Shown here: positions 44,874-55,599 of the stretch, in pieces
Position numbering within the stretch: position 1 is the stretch's first letter
Layout of the letters: every line of letters starts with the position of its first letter
Source: Saccharina japonica
Lineage: Eukaryota; Sar; Phaeophyceae; Laminariales; Laminariaceae
Reading direction: 5' to 3'
Assembly (NCBI GenBank): GCA_008828725.1
Contig: MEHQ01000323.1
Location: 1 to 64,000, forward strand
DNA length: 64,000 bases
Notes under the pieces: generated by a model
Databases searched by the model: none
Seen by the model: the letters and a program-made list of their open reading frames with translations, nothing else
Told to the model about the DNA's origin: nothing
Translations under genes and position numbers: made by a program

Positions 44874-46010
44874 TACAAGGGCTCCGCTGCGCGGGCGGCT
44901 AACGCCGCCCGCTACGCTCCCGGAAGAAAGAATGGAACCAAATGTGAGAAGCATAAAAGAGGAACATATATATTTTTTTCAGCTGCAACTGGCGACTTGG
45001 TAATGCCAAGAGCTTCATATGTATGACGGCAAATACAGGACAGAAACGATAATGGGAATATCTACAGTATCTTCCAACACGAAAAAAGATCGCGAAGAAA
45101 GCAAAGCTCCGCTACGCTCGCGCAAGGAAAGGGGCAGAAGAGGCCCATGATGTACAACGTAGTGCAAGCAAGCACCGACTTGAAAATGCCAAGAGAGATT
45201 TATGGTGCAATGCAGCGAAATGCTTACTGCTGTACGCAACTGAACGTATAGCACTCGCCTACCGCTGTATTGTGCTGCAGGAGTACTGGTATGTGGCTTG
45301 TGGCAAAGCAGTACGACGGCAGCATCAGTCGTACACCACAACAAGTTAAAAACAAACAACCAAACAAAAAACAAACGTACAGGCGACTGGCAAATAAATG
45401 CATACGGCAGTAGTAGATAGATAGAGCGCTTCATGCTCCAGGAGAACAAAGCTTTATGTTTGAAAGGAAGAAAAAGCGCAGCAACCGAACGTATAGTACC
45501 CGCCTACCTGGTACCACTCTCTGCTGTATTGTACTGCAGTATACCCAAAAATGAACGAAAAACAAACGTCCAACCAGGTATATACAACTGCAGTATTTTT
45601 ATTGGAGCATGAAGAAATCCTGCAAAAAAAACTTCAAACGTCTGAGGTTCTATCAGCCTCGTCAGCCCCCCGCCCCCTCGCGACCACCTCTCGATGGACA
45701 CGCGACGCCTAGCCACGAAAACGGCGACCGCGCTCCTTCCGACCCTCCCTTTATTTGCCAGCGCCCGCCGATACCCGCGATAGCGCCACGCTCATCCCCG
45801 TTGCCGTGTACAAGCACGAGCACCAAAAAAATTTAAAAAAAAGCGGGAGGCAAAGCAAGTAATCGCGAAAAATAAAGAAAGCAAAGAAAGCCAAGAACTT
45901 CGGGATATCAAGTAACTTCTGCTTCGGCAATTAGATGCTGAGAGTGGCTGTGAGGTACGAAGATATGCCGAGGAAAGCTTCCGAATCCCAAAGGATATCT
46001 GTATTCTGTA
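44874..46010 (-). repeat. Family K repeat, copy 2 (inverted)
   Basis: Reverse complement of 937-1985, starting TACAAGGGCTCCGC and the GC palindrome (44882-44930) and ending near GCTTCCGAATCCCAAAGG. The region 45360-45600 has diverged or is inserted. It carries the conserved small frame at 45609-45836. Confidence 0.65.
45609..45836 (+). other. Small ORF of family K, copy 2
   Basis: A 75-codon frame with LRFYQPRQPPAPSRPPLDGH and GDRAPSDPPF, homologous to 1095-1319. It is the longest alignment between copies and is intact in both orientations in the genome. Function unknown; coding status unproven. Confidence 0.25.
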
Positions 46011-46530
46011 TGGATTCATATGTAAGGACGGGCGGTGGTGATTGGTGGCCGCTGCCAAGCCTGACAGTCTCGGTGCTGCCAGGAAGCGAGACGTGCGGCG
46101 TGCGAGACAGAGAGATAATAGCGCTGTTGCAGGTCGGGTATCTGGACAATCGCCTCCGCAGAGGGCGACCCAGCACCCTCATGGTGTGGCGGTATTTCCC
46201 GCTTGTAGTATGTGCCTAGTTGTGTTCTTCGGACCCTGCGCTCTGTTCCTGTGAGAGAGTCGGAAGTCAGGGCCAGCGCAGGCTGTTTTGTCCCTACACG
46301 TACATCATCTGCCCAGATGCCAGATGCACAAGCTTTTGAGTGCGGGCGCGTAGCCACACCACAACAGCCCCAGCATCAGACTGCATAACCAGAAGCAGTA
46401 GCTTTGCCTCTGTGGATTCGAGCCCTCGCGGTTACCTGCAGCAGCGAGCAAACCCCGTACCTGCAGTACGAGTAGTCTGTGTATGCAGAACGGGTTTTCC
46501 TTCAGATCGCACACAGAAAAATATGCCACA
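46011..46530. other. Unassigned stretch
   Basis: Frames of 70-113 codons on both strands, none recognised. No repeats matched elsewhere. Confidence 0.3.
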
Positions 46531-46692
46531 CTCTGTCCGCAAATATAAGAGATTTTTAGTACTCATATGTATGCTCAAACAGTCCCAATATTTCCGGACA
46601 AAGGGTTATACTGCACTCCCACTCTGTCCGGAAATGTAAGAAGTTATTGGTACTCGTATTGATACTCATATGGTGTTACATTTTCGGACAAA
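46531..46692. repeat. Two ~70-bp foldbacks side by side
   Basis: 46531-46602 (arms CTCTGTCCGCAAATATAAG and CCAATATTTCCGGACAAAG) and 46622-46692 (arms CTCTGTCCGGAAATGTAAG and GTTACATTTTCGGACAAA). The loops share only short words. Same family as 11204, 16677, 18697, 51897 and 62930. Confidence 0.75.
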
Positions 46693-47140
46693 ACGGTATT
46701 GCGACGGGAAAAAGCAATTCAAACCGAACTCTAAAACCAAGTTAAATTAACTCTCCCCTAGGAAAACATCCCAATAATTTAATGCCCTAGAAAATATTCC
46801 CCAGGTATAGATAGGATCGGAGCCGTGTTTCGGGCCTTCTGAGGGGGGGAGGGGGGATTCTCAGTGCCTTCCCCGGAATTTTTCCTCCGGGATTGTGCGG
46901 GATTCGGGATTATCCCGTGGTCAGGTGCAAAATGCGAAATCCCGTATCGCGTACCCGTGGTCCCTTTCGAAATGCGACATCCTGTATCCCGTGTCCCGTG
47001 AAAGATAGGAAATCCCGTGTCCCGTATCCCGTGATCCCATGAAAAAAGCGAAATCCTGTACCCGCGCAAATACTCAAAAGCCCGTTCCGCACAAGCAAAT
47101 TTCGCGAATTCCGTTTCCGCACTCTTATATCCCGCGATAA
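46693..47140. repeat. ATCCCG-rich repeat arm
   Basis: 46860-47060 is an irregular array of AATCCCGTATCCCGTG-like words, resembling the subterminal arrays of the hAT elements above. A matching partner arm is not evident; only short GGAATCCCGACG sequence occurs at 48210. No gene. Confidence 0.45.
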
Positions 47141-47142
47141 TA

Positions 47143-47721
47143 GAGTGTCTGCGCAAAATAAAATTTTCTTTGAAATGAGCTCATATATTTTCCCGTTACC
47201 GACGACTACTCACAAAGCCTAATCAAATGAGCACAAATATGACGATTTTATGCATATTTGGATAGTATATTATGGTAGAGCCGTGCATATGGGTGATACG
47301 AGATTCGACAAACTCTCCTGGAGCTTGGGATTGGCCAAGCTTGCCCCGAGAGGGCCTCGGACCGCCTGGCAAGGTTGCAAGAAGAATTACGAGTATGACA
47401 CACTACGTAAAGAAATGCTGCTGCTGTTAGTTGTTGTTCATGATGCTGCTGTTGCATGCCTCTGCTGCCTGCTGCTGCAGCGGATGCTGGTGCTACAAGT
47501 AAGCAGTGTCCATCTGCAGCGTTGTTGCTGCAGTGATGTTGCGGCAAGCGCCGTGGCAAGCAAGCGCTGCGGTAGATAGAGCAAGCGCTGCTGCTGCTAC
47601 AGACAAAATCGCTGCTAGAAGCAAGCACGCTGCCGCTTGTTGCAAGCAAGCGTTGCTGCAAGCGAAAGCCGCTTCAAGCAAGAGCTGCTGCTGCAAGCAA
47701 GCGCTGTTGCTAGCAGTTTGT

Positions 47722-47760
<39 letters not shown>

Positions 47761-48172
47761 AAGCGCGTACAGCCTTGCCAGCACGCTCATCATCTTCGCC
47801 CGATGCGTTGTGTCGGACGAAGAGGACAACGATGAAGATGTGGGCGATGCCTCGATGTGGCGGAGTCAGTTGCAGCGAGTGCCGCGGAGCACAGGATGGA
47901 CCGCACTTCTGCTTGGTGCTTGCTGCGTCTGCATTCTTGTGCTGCTTCTGCTGCACGCTGCTGCTGCTGCTGCTGCTGTGGGTACAAGGTCCTGCTGCCA
48001 GCACGTCGTCGACGACTGCTGCTCTTCCCGCAAGTGTTTTCTTTTTCCAATGAAATAATCCAATATTTAGCATTTTTCCGTTGCCGATTACGCGCATGGC
48101 GGAAGTCGTAATATTATGACTATCTTTCCGACGGAAATCCTCGGTAAGAAAAAATGCCATGCGCAGACACTC
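47143..48172. mobile_element. TA-flanked TIR element L (Tc1/mariner-like MITE?)
   Basis: Ends GAGTGTCTGCGCA at 47143 and the exact complement at 48160-48172, each bordered by TA (47141-47142, 48173-48174). Similarity extends weakly inward (TTTTCTT). No 8-bp duplication exists, so a TA target fits best. The interior is CTG/CAG-rich. The 181-codon minus frame (47615-48160) is mostly a poly-Ser/Ala reading of these repeats and is not supported as a gene. Confidence 0.6.
47726..47762 (+). repeat. CTG triplet run
   Basis: About eleven consecutive CTG units, within a broader CTG/AAGC-rich region 47415-48000. Confidence 0.95.
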
Positions 48173-48174
48173 TA

Positions 48175-49954
48175 ATGTTGAAATTCAGAATTCCGTGAAT
48201 ACAAGAACGCGGAATCCCGACGTTTTTCAATCCCGCCCTCTCGCGCAGAAGGACAGACAAATGCGATATACGCGAAAGCGCCAAGGCACAGGTTAAATTC
48301 TCTACTATCGCAAGTAGTGTTTTTTACTCATTTTTTTTACGAAAGCATCCCTAATCATAGTGTGAGCCCCCCTCGCCCCTCGGTACAACCCAGCGAAACA
48401 CCAAATACATCCTGTTATTTTGTGTTCAGAGAGCCGAGAGAGGTCTGGGCGCGGAGCAGACGACACACACACATGAGTCTGACCGTCATAGCATGAACAC
48501 TAACGACGTTGTTGCTTGCAAGGTAACACCAGCCGTATATTGGCACGGACGTGCTGGGCTTTTCGGATCTGCACGTACTTTTGGGCCATCTGTATATACC
48601 CTTCCCCTACCTAGGCCTGATCTCGTTTGGCACCCTGCTCCCACCCACAAGGTGCAGAAATATAGTCAGCCCCCCGCAGGAGCCGCCGGAGGCCCACCTG
48701 GCACCTCGATCCCATTTGGTACCTTGTAGGCCATACATATCTACAACAAATCCTGCTATACATATAACCGTACTGGATATATGTGCAAATTCGAATAGCC
48801 TGGCACGTGCGTGCAAGTTCTCCGCCGCTGGCGAGGTATCAGCGCCTGCTGGCAGCGAGGCGCCTGCTTCGGGCCAAGAGTCCGTGGGTGTCGGGCCTGC
48901 AGGACCTGATGGTCTTCCTGTAGCCACACCCGGCGGCTCGGCTGCGGCCACACACGCGGCTTGGCTGCTGCAGGAGTACAGCTTGGCACGCTACCAAGGC
49001 CCAATACGTTGCTCTCGTCTAACGACACACATCGTTTGTTGTTGTTCTTGCTGAATGAATGTGGTGGCCTACGTGTGCGAGTAAACCACACGCATCGTTT
49101 GTTGTTCTTGCTGAATGCGTTTGGTGGTGTACATGCGCGAGCGTCCAACCAGCATATTTTTGCAGTGCACTGGAGACAGCACGACCACTCATGTTATTGG
49201 CCAATATTGACAGGCCAGAATCAAACATCAACACACCATCAAAGCCCACATAGGTTCCCCCCCCCCTGATAAATATATGATATATTTATAGGTTGGGTTG
49301 GCGTCGGTTGGCAACGACGCTGTAAAACACGCCACTCGCTGCGTGAGCTAGACAACCAGGGTGCCGTTTTTTTTTTGTTATTTTTTTTTTGGCGGTCACC
49401 AAAGCTGGCGGTCGAGTAGATCATTTGTGCGGGGTGGAGAACCTTTGTTCCGCACAAGGGGAATGGTCGTATCACGTAGTGTTAATATGGTAAGGCGTCC
49501 GCGAGGCAGTTACATAGTAAAACCCATTGCTGTCTCCGGAAGTGGCCACACCAGAAATTAAATTAACTCATTGAAGCTGTCGTCCATATGCAAGTCCGCC
49601 TCAGAGGCGGTTCTTAGCAGGATGCAGCTCACCCTCCATGCGACTCGCCCAATACCTCATGGCGTTTCGCGCTTGGTGCAAGCAATGTCTGCCTGGTTGG
49701 TGAAAACCCAACGCGCTCCGTCCCGGCATTGTAGGGATGCGAGGGTCTATGGTCATATGACTACGGCCGTGCACAACATGAGTACACCCCCCCCCCCCTA
49801 TTATTGCTGAATAATTAACTTCTCAACTGTAGTATGTCCGTACACTGAGCAAGCGAAATCAACGTACCCCGGTCAAATCGACTGGCCGACTCTCCCTGAC
49901 AGTCAGCGAACAAACGTATGTGAAAAAACTACCGTTTTAAAGGAGAAGTTTTCT
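48175..49954. other. Gene-poor stretch with small duplications
   Basis: No gene is supported. A 167-codon plus frame (48551-49054) is unrecognised. 48650-48728 is GC-rich and ends GGTACCTTGTA. 49030-49085 and 49097-49150 are two copies of a CATCGTTTGTTGTTCTTGCT unit. 49733-49798 repeats the poly-C bordered segment of 40236-40312 (GGCATTGTAGGGATG.GAGG, then a C run). Confidence 0.5.
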
Positions 49955-50041
49955 GTTCAGTGAGTCTGATGCAAGGTCCACAAGTTCAGTGAGTCTGATG
50001 CAAGGTCCACATGTTCAGTGAGTCTGATGCAAGGTCCACAT
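49955..50041 (+). repeat. 29-bp tandem repeat, three copies
   Basis: GTTCAGTGAGTCTGATGCAA repeats with a 29-bp period at 49955, 49984 and 50013, nearly identical. Too few and without unique spacers, so not a CRISPR array. Confidence 0.95.
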
Positions 50042-50256
50042 GTCATGGACGGAATTCGCTGGATTTCGGCGAGTGGACATAACGCAAAACCATCAACAGC
50101 ATAAAACCAACGGCAGCAACACAAATGACATCGACAAAACAACAGCAATCACAGCAAACAACATACACGACAACACTAGCAACAACCACAAAAAAGTACA
50201 AAAGACATATTTGCTGTTAGATTGAAAATTGATCTATTGTCGAAACTGACTCATTT

Positions 50257-51163
50257 TTGCCAGCTGCGTATGATCAAGGTAGAATGGCTTCATGTTACAG
50301 AAACAAAAAAAAGTCGCCGGTTTCGATACAACCAAGCTTCCTATCTGCTTCGACGTCCCCTAGAACGGACAGCCAGAAGCACGGCAGGGCACCAGAACAC
50401 ATCAGCCAAAACACGAAGTTCGTGTGGTTCCTATTTGCGACAGTGTGCGCCTTAAGATGTCTATCCATTGAACCCATACTTTCCAGATGTATTCGAACCG
50501 ACGAGTGTGCAGCTCACACGCCAGCATCTTCCCACCGAGATCGAGGCCGTCAAAGCATATATCTCGGCATCCCCCTTGCGTGTGTTTGCCGGAGTGTCCT
50601 ATCTTTCGAGTTATGCCGAAGATTGCTAGATGGTATGCTGTGGATGTTCAAATACTTACTCGAGGTAGGTGCTGGAGCACACGTAGATGAGACTGGCTTG
50701 AGATGTGAGGTTCACCTTCTCATGAACTTACGCCGTGATTCCAAGGTGCGAGCACAGGAATCGTTGCACCGCGTGGGGGTCCGTGTGCACGAATCCTCGG
50801 CCGGCGGTGTGACCGGGCGGCGAAGTCCCTTCACCGAATCCGCGGCTGGTGGGGGTCTCTCGTGACACGAGATCATACCAAATTAAAAAACTAAATGCAA
50901 AAGAAAAACCGAGATATCGCCGTATTCAAAGCAGACAGCAGAAAATATCACAAGAACGCAACGACCGAGGCAAAGTCGCGACGGCGTGCGACGAAGTCTC
51001 ACACGTTAGCCCAAGCTTACCTTCTTCTGCTGACGTTGGGTTTGTGGAAATCGTCCACAAACAGCTCTCGCAACCAATGATGATAACAAAAGACGCTGAC
51101 AGACATTTGGGCAGGAACTCGAGACGATTTAGACGTAAAAAACAAGGGAAAATTGTCCGGTGA
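50257..51163 (+). other. Region of longer unrecognised ORFs
   Basis: A 202-codon frame (50257-50865) overlaps a 104-codon frame in another phase (50849-51163, basic, including RHLGRNSRRFRRKKQGK). Neither has a recognised domain, signal or repeat origin. It might be decayed coding DNA or exons of an unknown gene; I cannot tell. 51170-51470 has nothing clear; 51472-51565 is a diverged relative of the poly-C bordered segment. Confidence 0.25.
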
Positions 51164-51896
51164 TCGCTAGTGGTCAGTAGTTGTAAAAAAAAACTCTTTC
51201 GGAAACAAACCAATCCGCGAAGGGGAAAAAATACATACATTTCCACTAAAAAACTATTCATACCACAGCATTCTAAAAAAATGGGAACATAAAAGCCCTA
51301 CATCGAGCACCGAGCTTTAGAGTTGCTGTGCCCTCGCTGCTTAGTTGTGCGCATCGCATGACCAGGCCCGGAGCGCAGAGCAACAGCGTATACACGGACA
51401 CCCGAGCGTGAACAGGTCACGCTGTTCGCGTGGTCCTCCGTGAGATTGGCGGCTGGCAGTAGGACAATGCTACCCCCCCCCCGGTGCTGCGTCTCGAAAT
51501 GAGTGCGTGGTCAATGGTCAAATGACTGAGGCAAGCAACAAATGAGTACGCCCCCGCCCCCGCTTACGTGGGGATCAAGTCGAAGGATTTGACCTTGCTT
51601 GCTTCTGCTGCATGATACCTGGTACCTCATGCTGTACGTTTTCTGGTGGCACAGCAGCAGTACACAACCATATCTATTGGATGTCCAGGATATACCTCGC
51701 CGATACTATTCGAGGCCGACGGCACTCTACATAGGAATGCGCCCCACTTTTGGCTCACGCGCAAATTACTGCTGTTGTGCGTGCGGCTTGACTGTGTGCA
51801 CGCATCATTCTTTCCGTGGCCACCAGTTGGCGGCTGAGACACTGCTCCAAGCTTCTGCTGAACGATTAGCTACATAAGTACGAGGACTTGGTGCCA

Positions 51897-51965
51897 CTCT
51901 GTCCTGAAATATAAACACCGCTTTTTGAATAGCAATGCAGAAAAGGTGCTTATATTTCGGGACAG
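51897..51965. repeat. ~70-bp foldback
   Basis: Arms CTCTGTCCTGAAATATAA and CTTATATTTCGGGACAG around an unrelated ~35-base loop. Confidence 0.75.
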
Positions 51966-52140
51966 CGGTACGTACGAAGCATCAATACGTATGTCTCTTA
52001 TCCGGAAACGTATGGACCTTTTATCTGTATGTACTTAGCCCATTTTTTTGTTTGCGGTCAGAGCGGTATCGTACACATGCTTACACAAAAATTTTGCCAT
52101 ACTCGTGTGAGACAACAGTGAGTCATGCTGCGTTCACATC

Positions 52141-52335
52141 TAAGGCAAGAGGCAACTCGCTTCCCGCAGCAAAAGCCCCGACCACAAACGCCCTTCGCTG
52201 CCGCGATGGCACCACAGGTGTGATGATAATAGCTACTGTAGGCGTAAGCAAGAGGCAACTCGCTTCTCGCGGCAAAAGGCCCGACCACAAACGCCCTTCG
52301 CTGCCGCGATGGCACCAGGTGTGATGATAATAGGT
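52141..52335 (+). repeat. Tandem duplication (~103-bp period)
   Basis: AAGAGGCAACTCGCTTCCCG... and AAGAGGCAACTCGCTTCTCG... each run through CGACCACAAACGCCCTTCGC to GGTGTGATGATAATAG. It lies 430 bp upstream of the isopropylmalate isomerase fragment. Role unknown. Confidence 0.85.
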
Positions 52336-52759
52336 AGGCATGCGGCCACGCCCAGATCTGGTGCCGTTGGCTCGATACAACGAAGGCAGAAAATGTTCGG
52401 TCTTGTTTTAGTCCCGGTGCCCTTGCTGTTTTTTGTTTTTGTTTTTCCCCCCATGAATTTTCCAGGAAGCGCCAGTTGCTGAGCACATTATCTCGCCGGC
52501 TATACCATGAATTCGAGCGTGGTTTGTTTTTACTCTTGCGTCAACTCCTAGCGGTGGTCAAGGAATGTTTCGTTCCTACAGCCATTCAAAATAGTTCTGC
52601 CCAGAGAAAATACACGCTTATCCCCACAAGACCAATTTTTCCCGTATATTTACCATCTATTAACAAATGATCGTGTTGATGCGCAGGACTCTTATGAAAC
52701 TGGAGGTTCAGGTAGCTGTAGGTGTAACAATCGCCCCACCCGCAACCTACCGTCGCAGA

Positions 52760-53352
52760 ATGACGCTCACAGCAGAGAAGAAAGGGCGCGCCTTCTTACG
52801 CAATGTTGTGGCATGCGCCTACATGGGAGCACTTGGCTGTGGGGGCTTGGCGGCCGCGTCCATTGTTCAGCACGGATCAAGGGCCGTGGCGCAGCAAAAC
52901 AAAATTATCAGCGCATTCATTGGTTCTCTGGCAAAGGTGCAGCTTGTTGGATGGCGGCAGCGGCACGGACACACCGCGAAGGGTACTCTTCGCGGATGCT
53001 CTGTGAGCATGGTGGCCTCTGTCAAGGTAATCTAAAGTGTTTTTTTTTTTCGCGTTTAGTTGAGACGAGTTCGATGCATGAGGTTAGAGTAGATGTTGTG
53101 CGTGCTCTTGGGCGATGTGTAGTTTTGTATTGGCGGTTAGAGCTAACCATGTGTTGCTTCGCTACACACATTATGTTTAAGGTTAACACTCCGATGACCC
53201 TGACGGAGAAGATCATCGCCAAGGCCTGCGACCGGCCTAGCGTGGCCCCGAACGACAATGTTTGGGTCAAGACAGATGTGCTGATGACACACGACGTTTG
53301 TGGTCCTGGTACCATCGGAAACTTTTACAAGGAGTTCGGTCCGGAGGCGAAG
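52760..53352 (+). CDS. Isopropylmalate isomerase large subunit, exons 1-2 (partial)
   Basis: The large subunit of 3-isopropylmalate dehydratase (aconitase superfamily, leucine synthesis) moves the hydroxyl of 2-isopropylmalate. Exon 1 (52760-53026, 89 codons) would carry a leader: basic start, hydrophobic NVVACAYMGALGCGGLAAAS, then SMVASVK. An intron with GT (53027) and AG (53181) follows. Exon 2 (53182-53352, 57 codons, same phase) encodes TPMTLTEKIIAKACDR, NDNVWVKTDVLMTHDVCGPG and EFGPEAK, the conserved N-terminal segment, and ends at a GTGAGG donor. In plant homologues the next residues are WDPEK. I cannot find that exon, nor the iron-sulfur Cys region, in the next 10 kb. So this is either a gene with a very long intron or a truncated or captured fragment. 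An in-frame upstream ATG/GTG exists, so the start is uncertain. Plastid or mitochondrial location is inferred. Confidence 0.75.
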
Positions 53353-54734
53353 GTGAGGGTCGAGATGAAGAATTTATTGATGGACGTTCGCTTGAAGTTT
53401 GATAGGACACGAGCCAGGTGCCGCAAAACATCGATCTAGTCGCGTATTCGCCGTGTACAGCTGTCCCAATTATCCCGTGAGCTTGACCCTATCGTCGTGG
53501 ACCGATGAAATACCGGCGAAAACGGTGAAAAGCGAAAATGACCACTGTCCTCAAATATCCGTGGTCCGATCGATCGTTTACCGCCATCGGCTGTTGTCTT
53601 GGGTCGCGTTTTGACGTTAATGTCGTAGGTTATGCCTGGTACCAAGTATTCGACCGGTGTTTTTGTTTTTAGCTTCCCGTTACGCCTCAACTTTTCCCGT
53701 CGTCCTCGCCACATTGTTGCTCGGATCTCGATATCTCTAATCGGTCATGCCTGGTATGTAATGTTGGATTGATGTTTTTTTTGTCTTTCCGTTAGGCCTC
53801 AACTCTGTTCGTCTTCTTTGCCGAAGGCTGTTGTGCAGTATTCATTTTATTGCGGGTCTTCAAAAAGCCGGGGTTGGGCACGGGATTCCCGGATACCATT
53901 ATCGAGTTTCCGAACTACAGACACAATTTTTGCCACGAGTCTGTGAGCTGTGTAGGTTTGCATAGAATTTGTATGTGGCACCTCAGCTGGATATTATACG
54001 AACAAATCTAGAGAACATGTGTAAATGTACCAAATTGACTTTTTTCCGGAATACTTTTACTTCAGGACCTCCGGCCGCGGGTCTCTTGTCGCGCTATCGG
54101 TCGAGGCCTGTGGTGCAAGTGCGGGTCCCGGCCGATGCCTGTGGGGCGTGCTCTGTGCCTTTATAGTCGCTATTTCTGGCAAATAACGCAGGGAATACGT
54201 TGCGACTTGACACCGTTTTGCAAGTATGCAAAACATGTCGTACACCTGTTTTTTATCATGGATTTTGAAGGTTCGTTTTTTATACCCGCCGCATGAACGG
54301 AACACACACACCACGCACAAGACAACAAGGACCACACCGAAAGGGCATTGAACAAGGCACACATGAACCGTCATGCAGTAGCAGTTGTACGAGACGCTTG
54401 GAAAATTACATGCGCATTTTATGTGAAATTGTGAATTTTGTTCCAACATTTTGAATCTGCGTGGAGTACATACACAGTTAGCGGTAGGAAGGCATTTTTT
54501 TAACGTAAACTTTTCCATTTTTTTGTCCGGGGATCTTCAAGCTGGCCAAAAGGAACGTTCATGGCCAGGCAATCAGCGATGGTGGAAAAAAACAAATTTC
54601 ACAAATCTGTTCATTTTTTTTTGTGGATGCGTCTTCCCTTTTTCCGACGGCGAGAGAGCTGCACCTTCTTCATTGACTCGTACGAGCAAAACATGCTTTG
54701 AGCTGCTGCGTTACCTACCTGCTATCGTACACGA
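53353..54734. other. Putative intron or intergenic DNA after exon 2
   Basis: No continuation of the isomerase is seen. 53630-53720 and 53730-53820 are two diverged copies of a unit (ATGCCTGGTA... to CGTTA.GCCTCAACT). Frames up to 153 codons on the minus strand (54057-54518) are not recognised. Confidence 0.4.
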
Positions 54735-55229
54735 ATGTGGTTGCTACATATCACTGGGGCAGAGCGCACAGATGCAACAAACGGGGGCTTGACGTTAGCT
54801 TGCCGCACTTTACTAGGAACATTGAGCTCGATGGCCGACAGCAGGCCAGTGCATCGCTTGGGTTCGGACATGCATCAAGCCGTGGCTTCTGAAGAAGAAC
54901 GAGCTGGTGACCCTGCTGCAGCTGCACCTATCTTCGGTCATTGTCTCGGGTGCGCATTGCACGTCCTGCACCTCACTGCGACTGCGGGGATGGCCAATCC
55001 TTTCTTCATGGGCCCTCAAGGCGTGGGCAGTTTGCACGAGTGGAAGCAGGACCACTTGGTGGCGCTTCTCGGCTGTGTCTGGTACATTATCAGCCGATCC
55101 AACTCTGAAAATGCCACGTTCAGTCAGTTTCAAAACCTGGTAGCGGAACACTTCCCAGAGGAGATTTGGAAACAAACAGTTGTCAGGCCTGCCGAAATGA
55201 CTCGGACGCGGCGAGGCCACCGCGTTTGA
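54735..55229 (+). other. Unrecognised ORF with CALHVLHL motif
   Basis: A 164-codon frame whose second half (GHCLGCALHVLHLTATAGMA, SLHEWKQDHLVALLGCVWYI, FQNLVAEHFPEEIWKQ) looks protein-like. The C-x-x-H-x-L-x-L pattern resembles the conserved Cys-His segment of hAT transposases, but nothing else supports that. Downstream, 55230-55600 in other frames has protein-like stretches (FLYNNQFWP-type), as if one coding region had decayed by frameshift. Could be a transposase relic or an unknown gene. Confidence 0.3.
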
Positions 55230-55599
55230 TGGCGGTCGCCTGGCGCGCAACCGCTGAAGCTTCGTGGAACGCCTGTTCTGTGCGTTTTATTTGTATAACA
55301 ATCAATTCTGGCCGGACCGACTCTTCTCTTTTTCCTATCACAAGCAAATTTATTGTTGATGAAATCATTCGCGGGTTGCGCTGTTGTGCGCACCCTATCC
55401 CAAGGCAGTGGATCGGTATTAATGTTTCTTCGTCAACGTGAGACAAGTACTTCCCTCGCCCCAAGAGCAAGGAGGACGCTAAAACACATGTTATTCCGCC
55501 TTTAAAAGCGCCAGATATTAACAATATAGCCGAATGTGCGTCCATCCTCTTCTTCGTCTACACCAGCCAAAGGTGTTTGTCGAGTGTAATCGTTCAATA

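Noticed and set aside
47615..48160. 181-codon minus-strand frame
   Set aside because: Poly-Ser/Ala reading of CTG repeats, starting within the terminal repeat of element L.
47141..48174. hAT assignment for element L from its TAGAGTG start
   Set aside because: Flanking 8-mers (cgcgataa, atgttgaa) do not match; a TA target fits better.
48551..49054. 167-codon plus-strand frame
   Set aside because: No recognised domain, Ala/Pro/Gly-rich in a GC-rich patch, and open in more than one phase.
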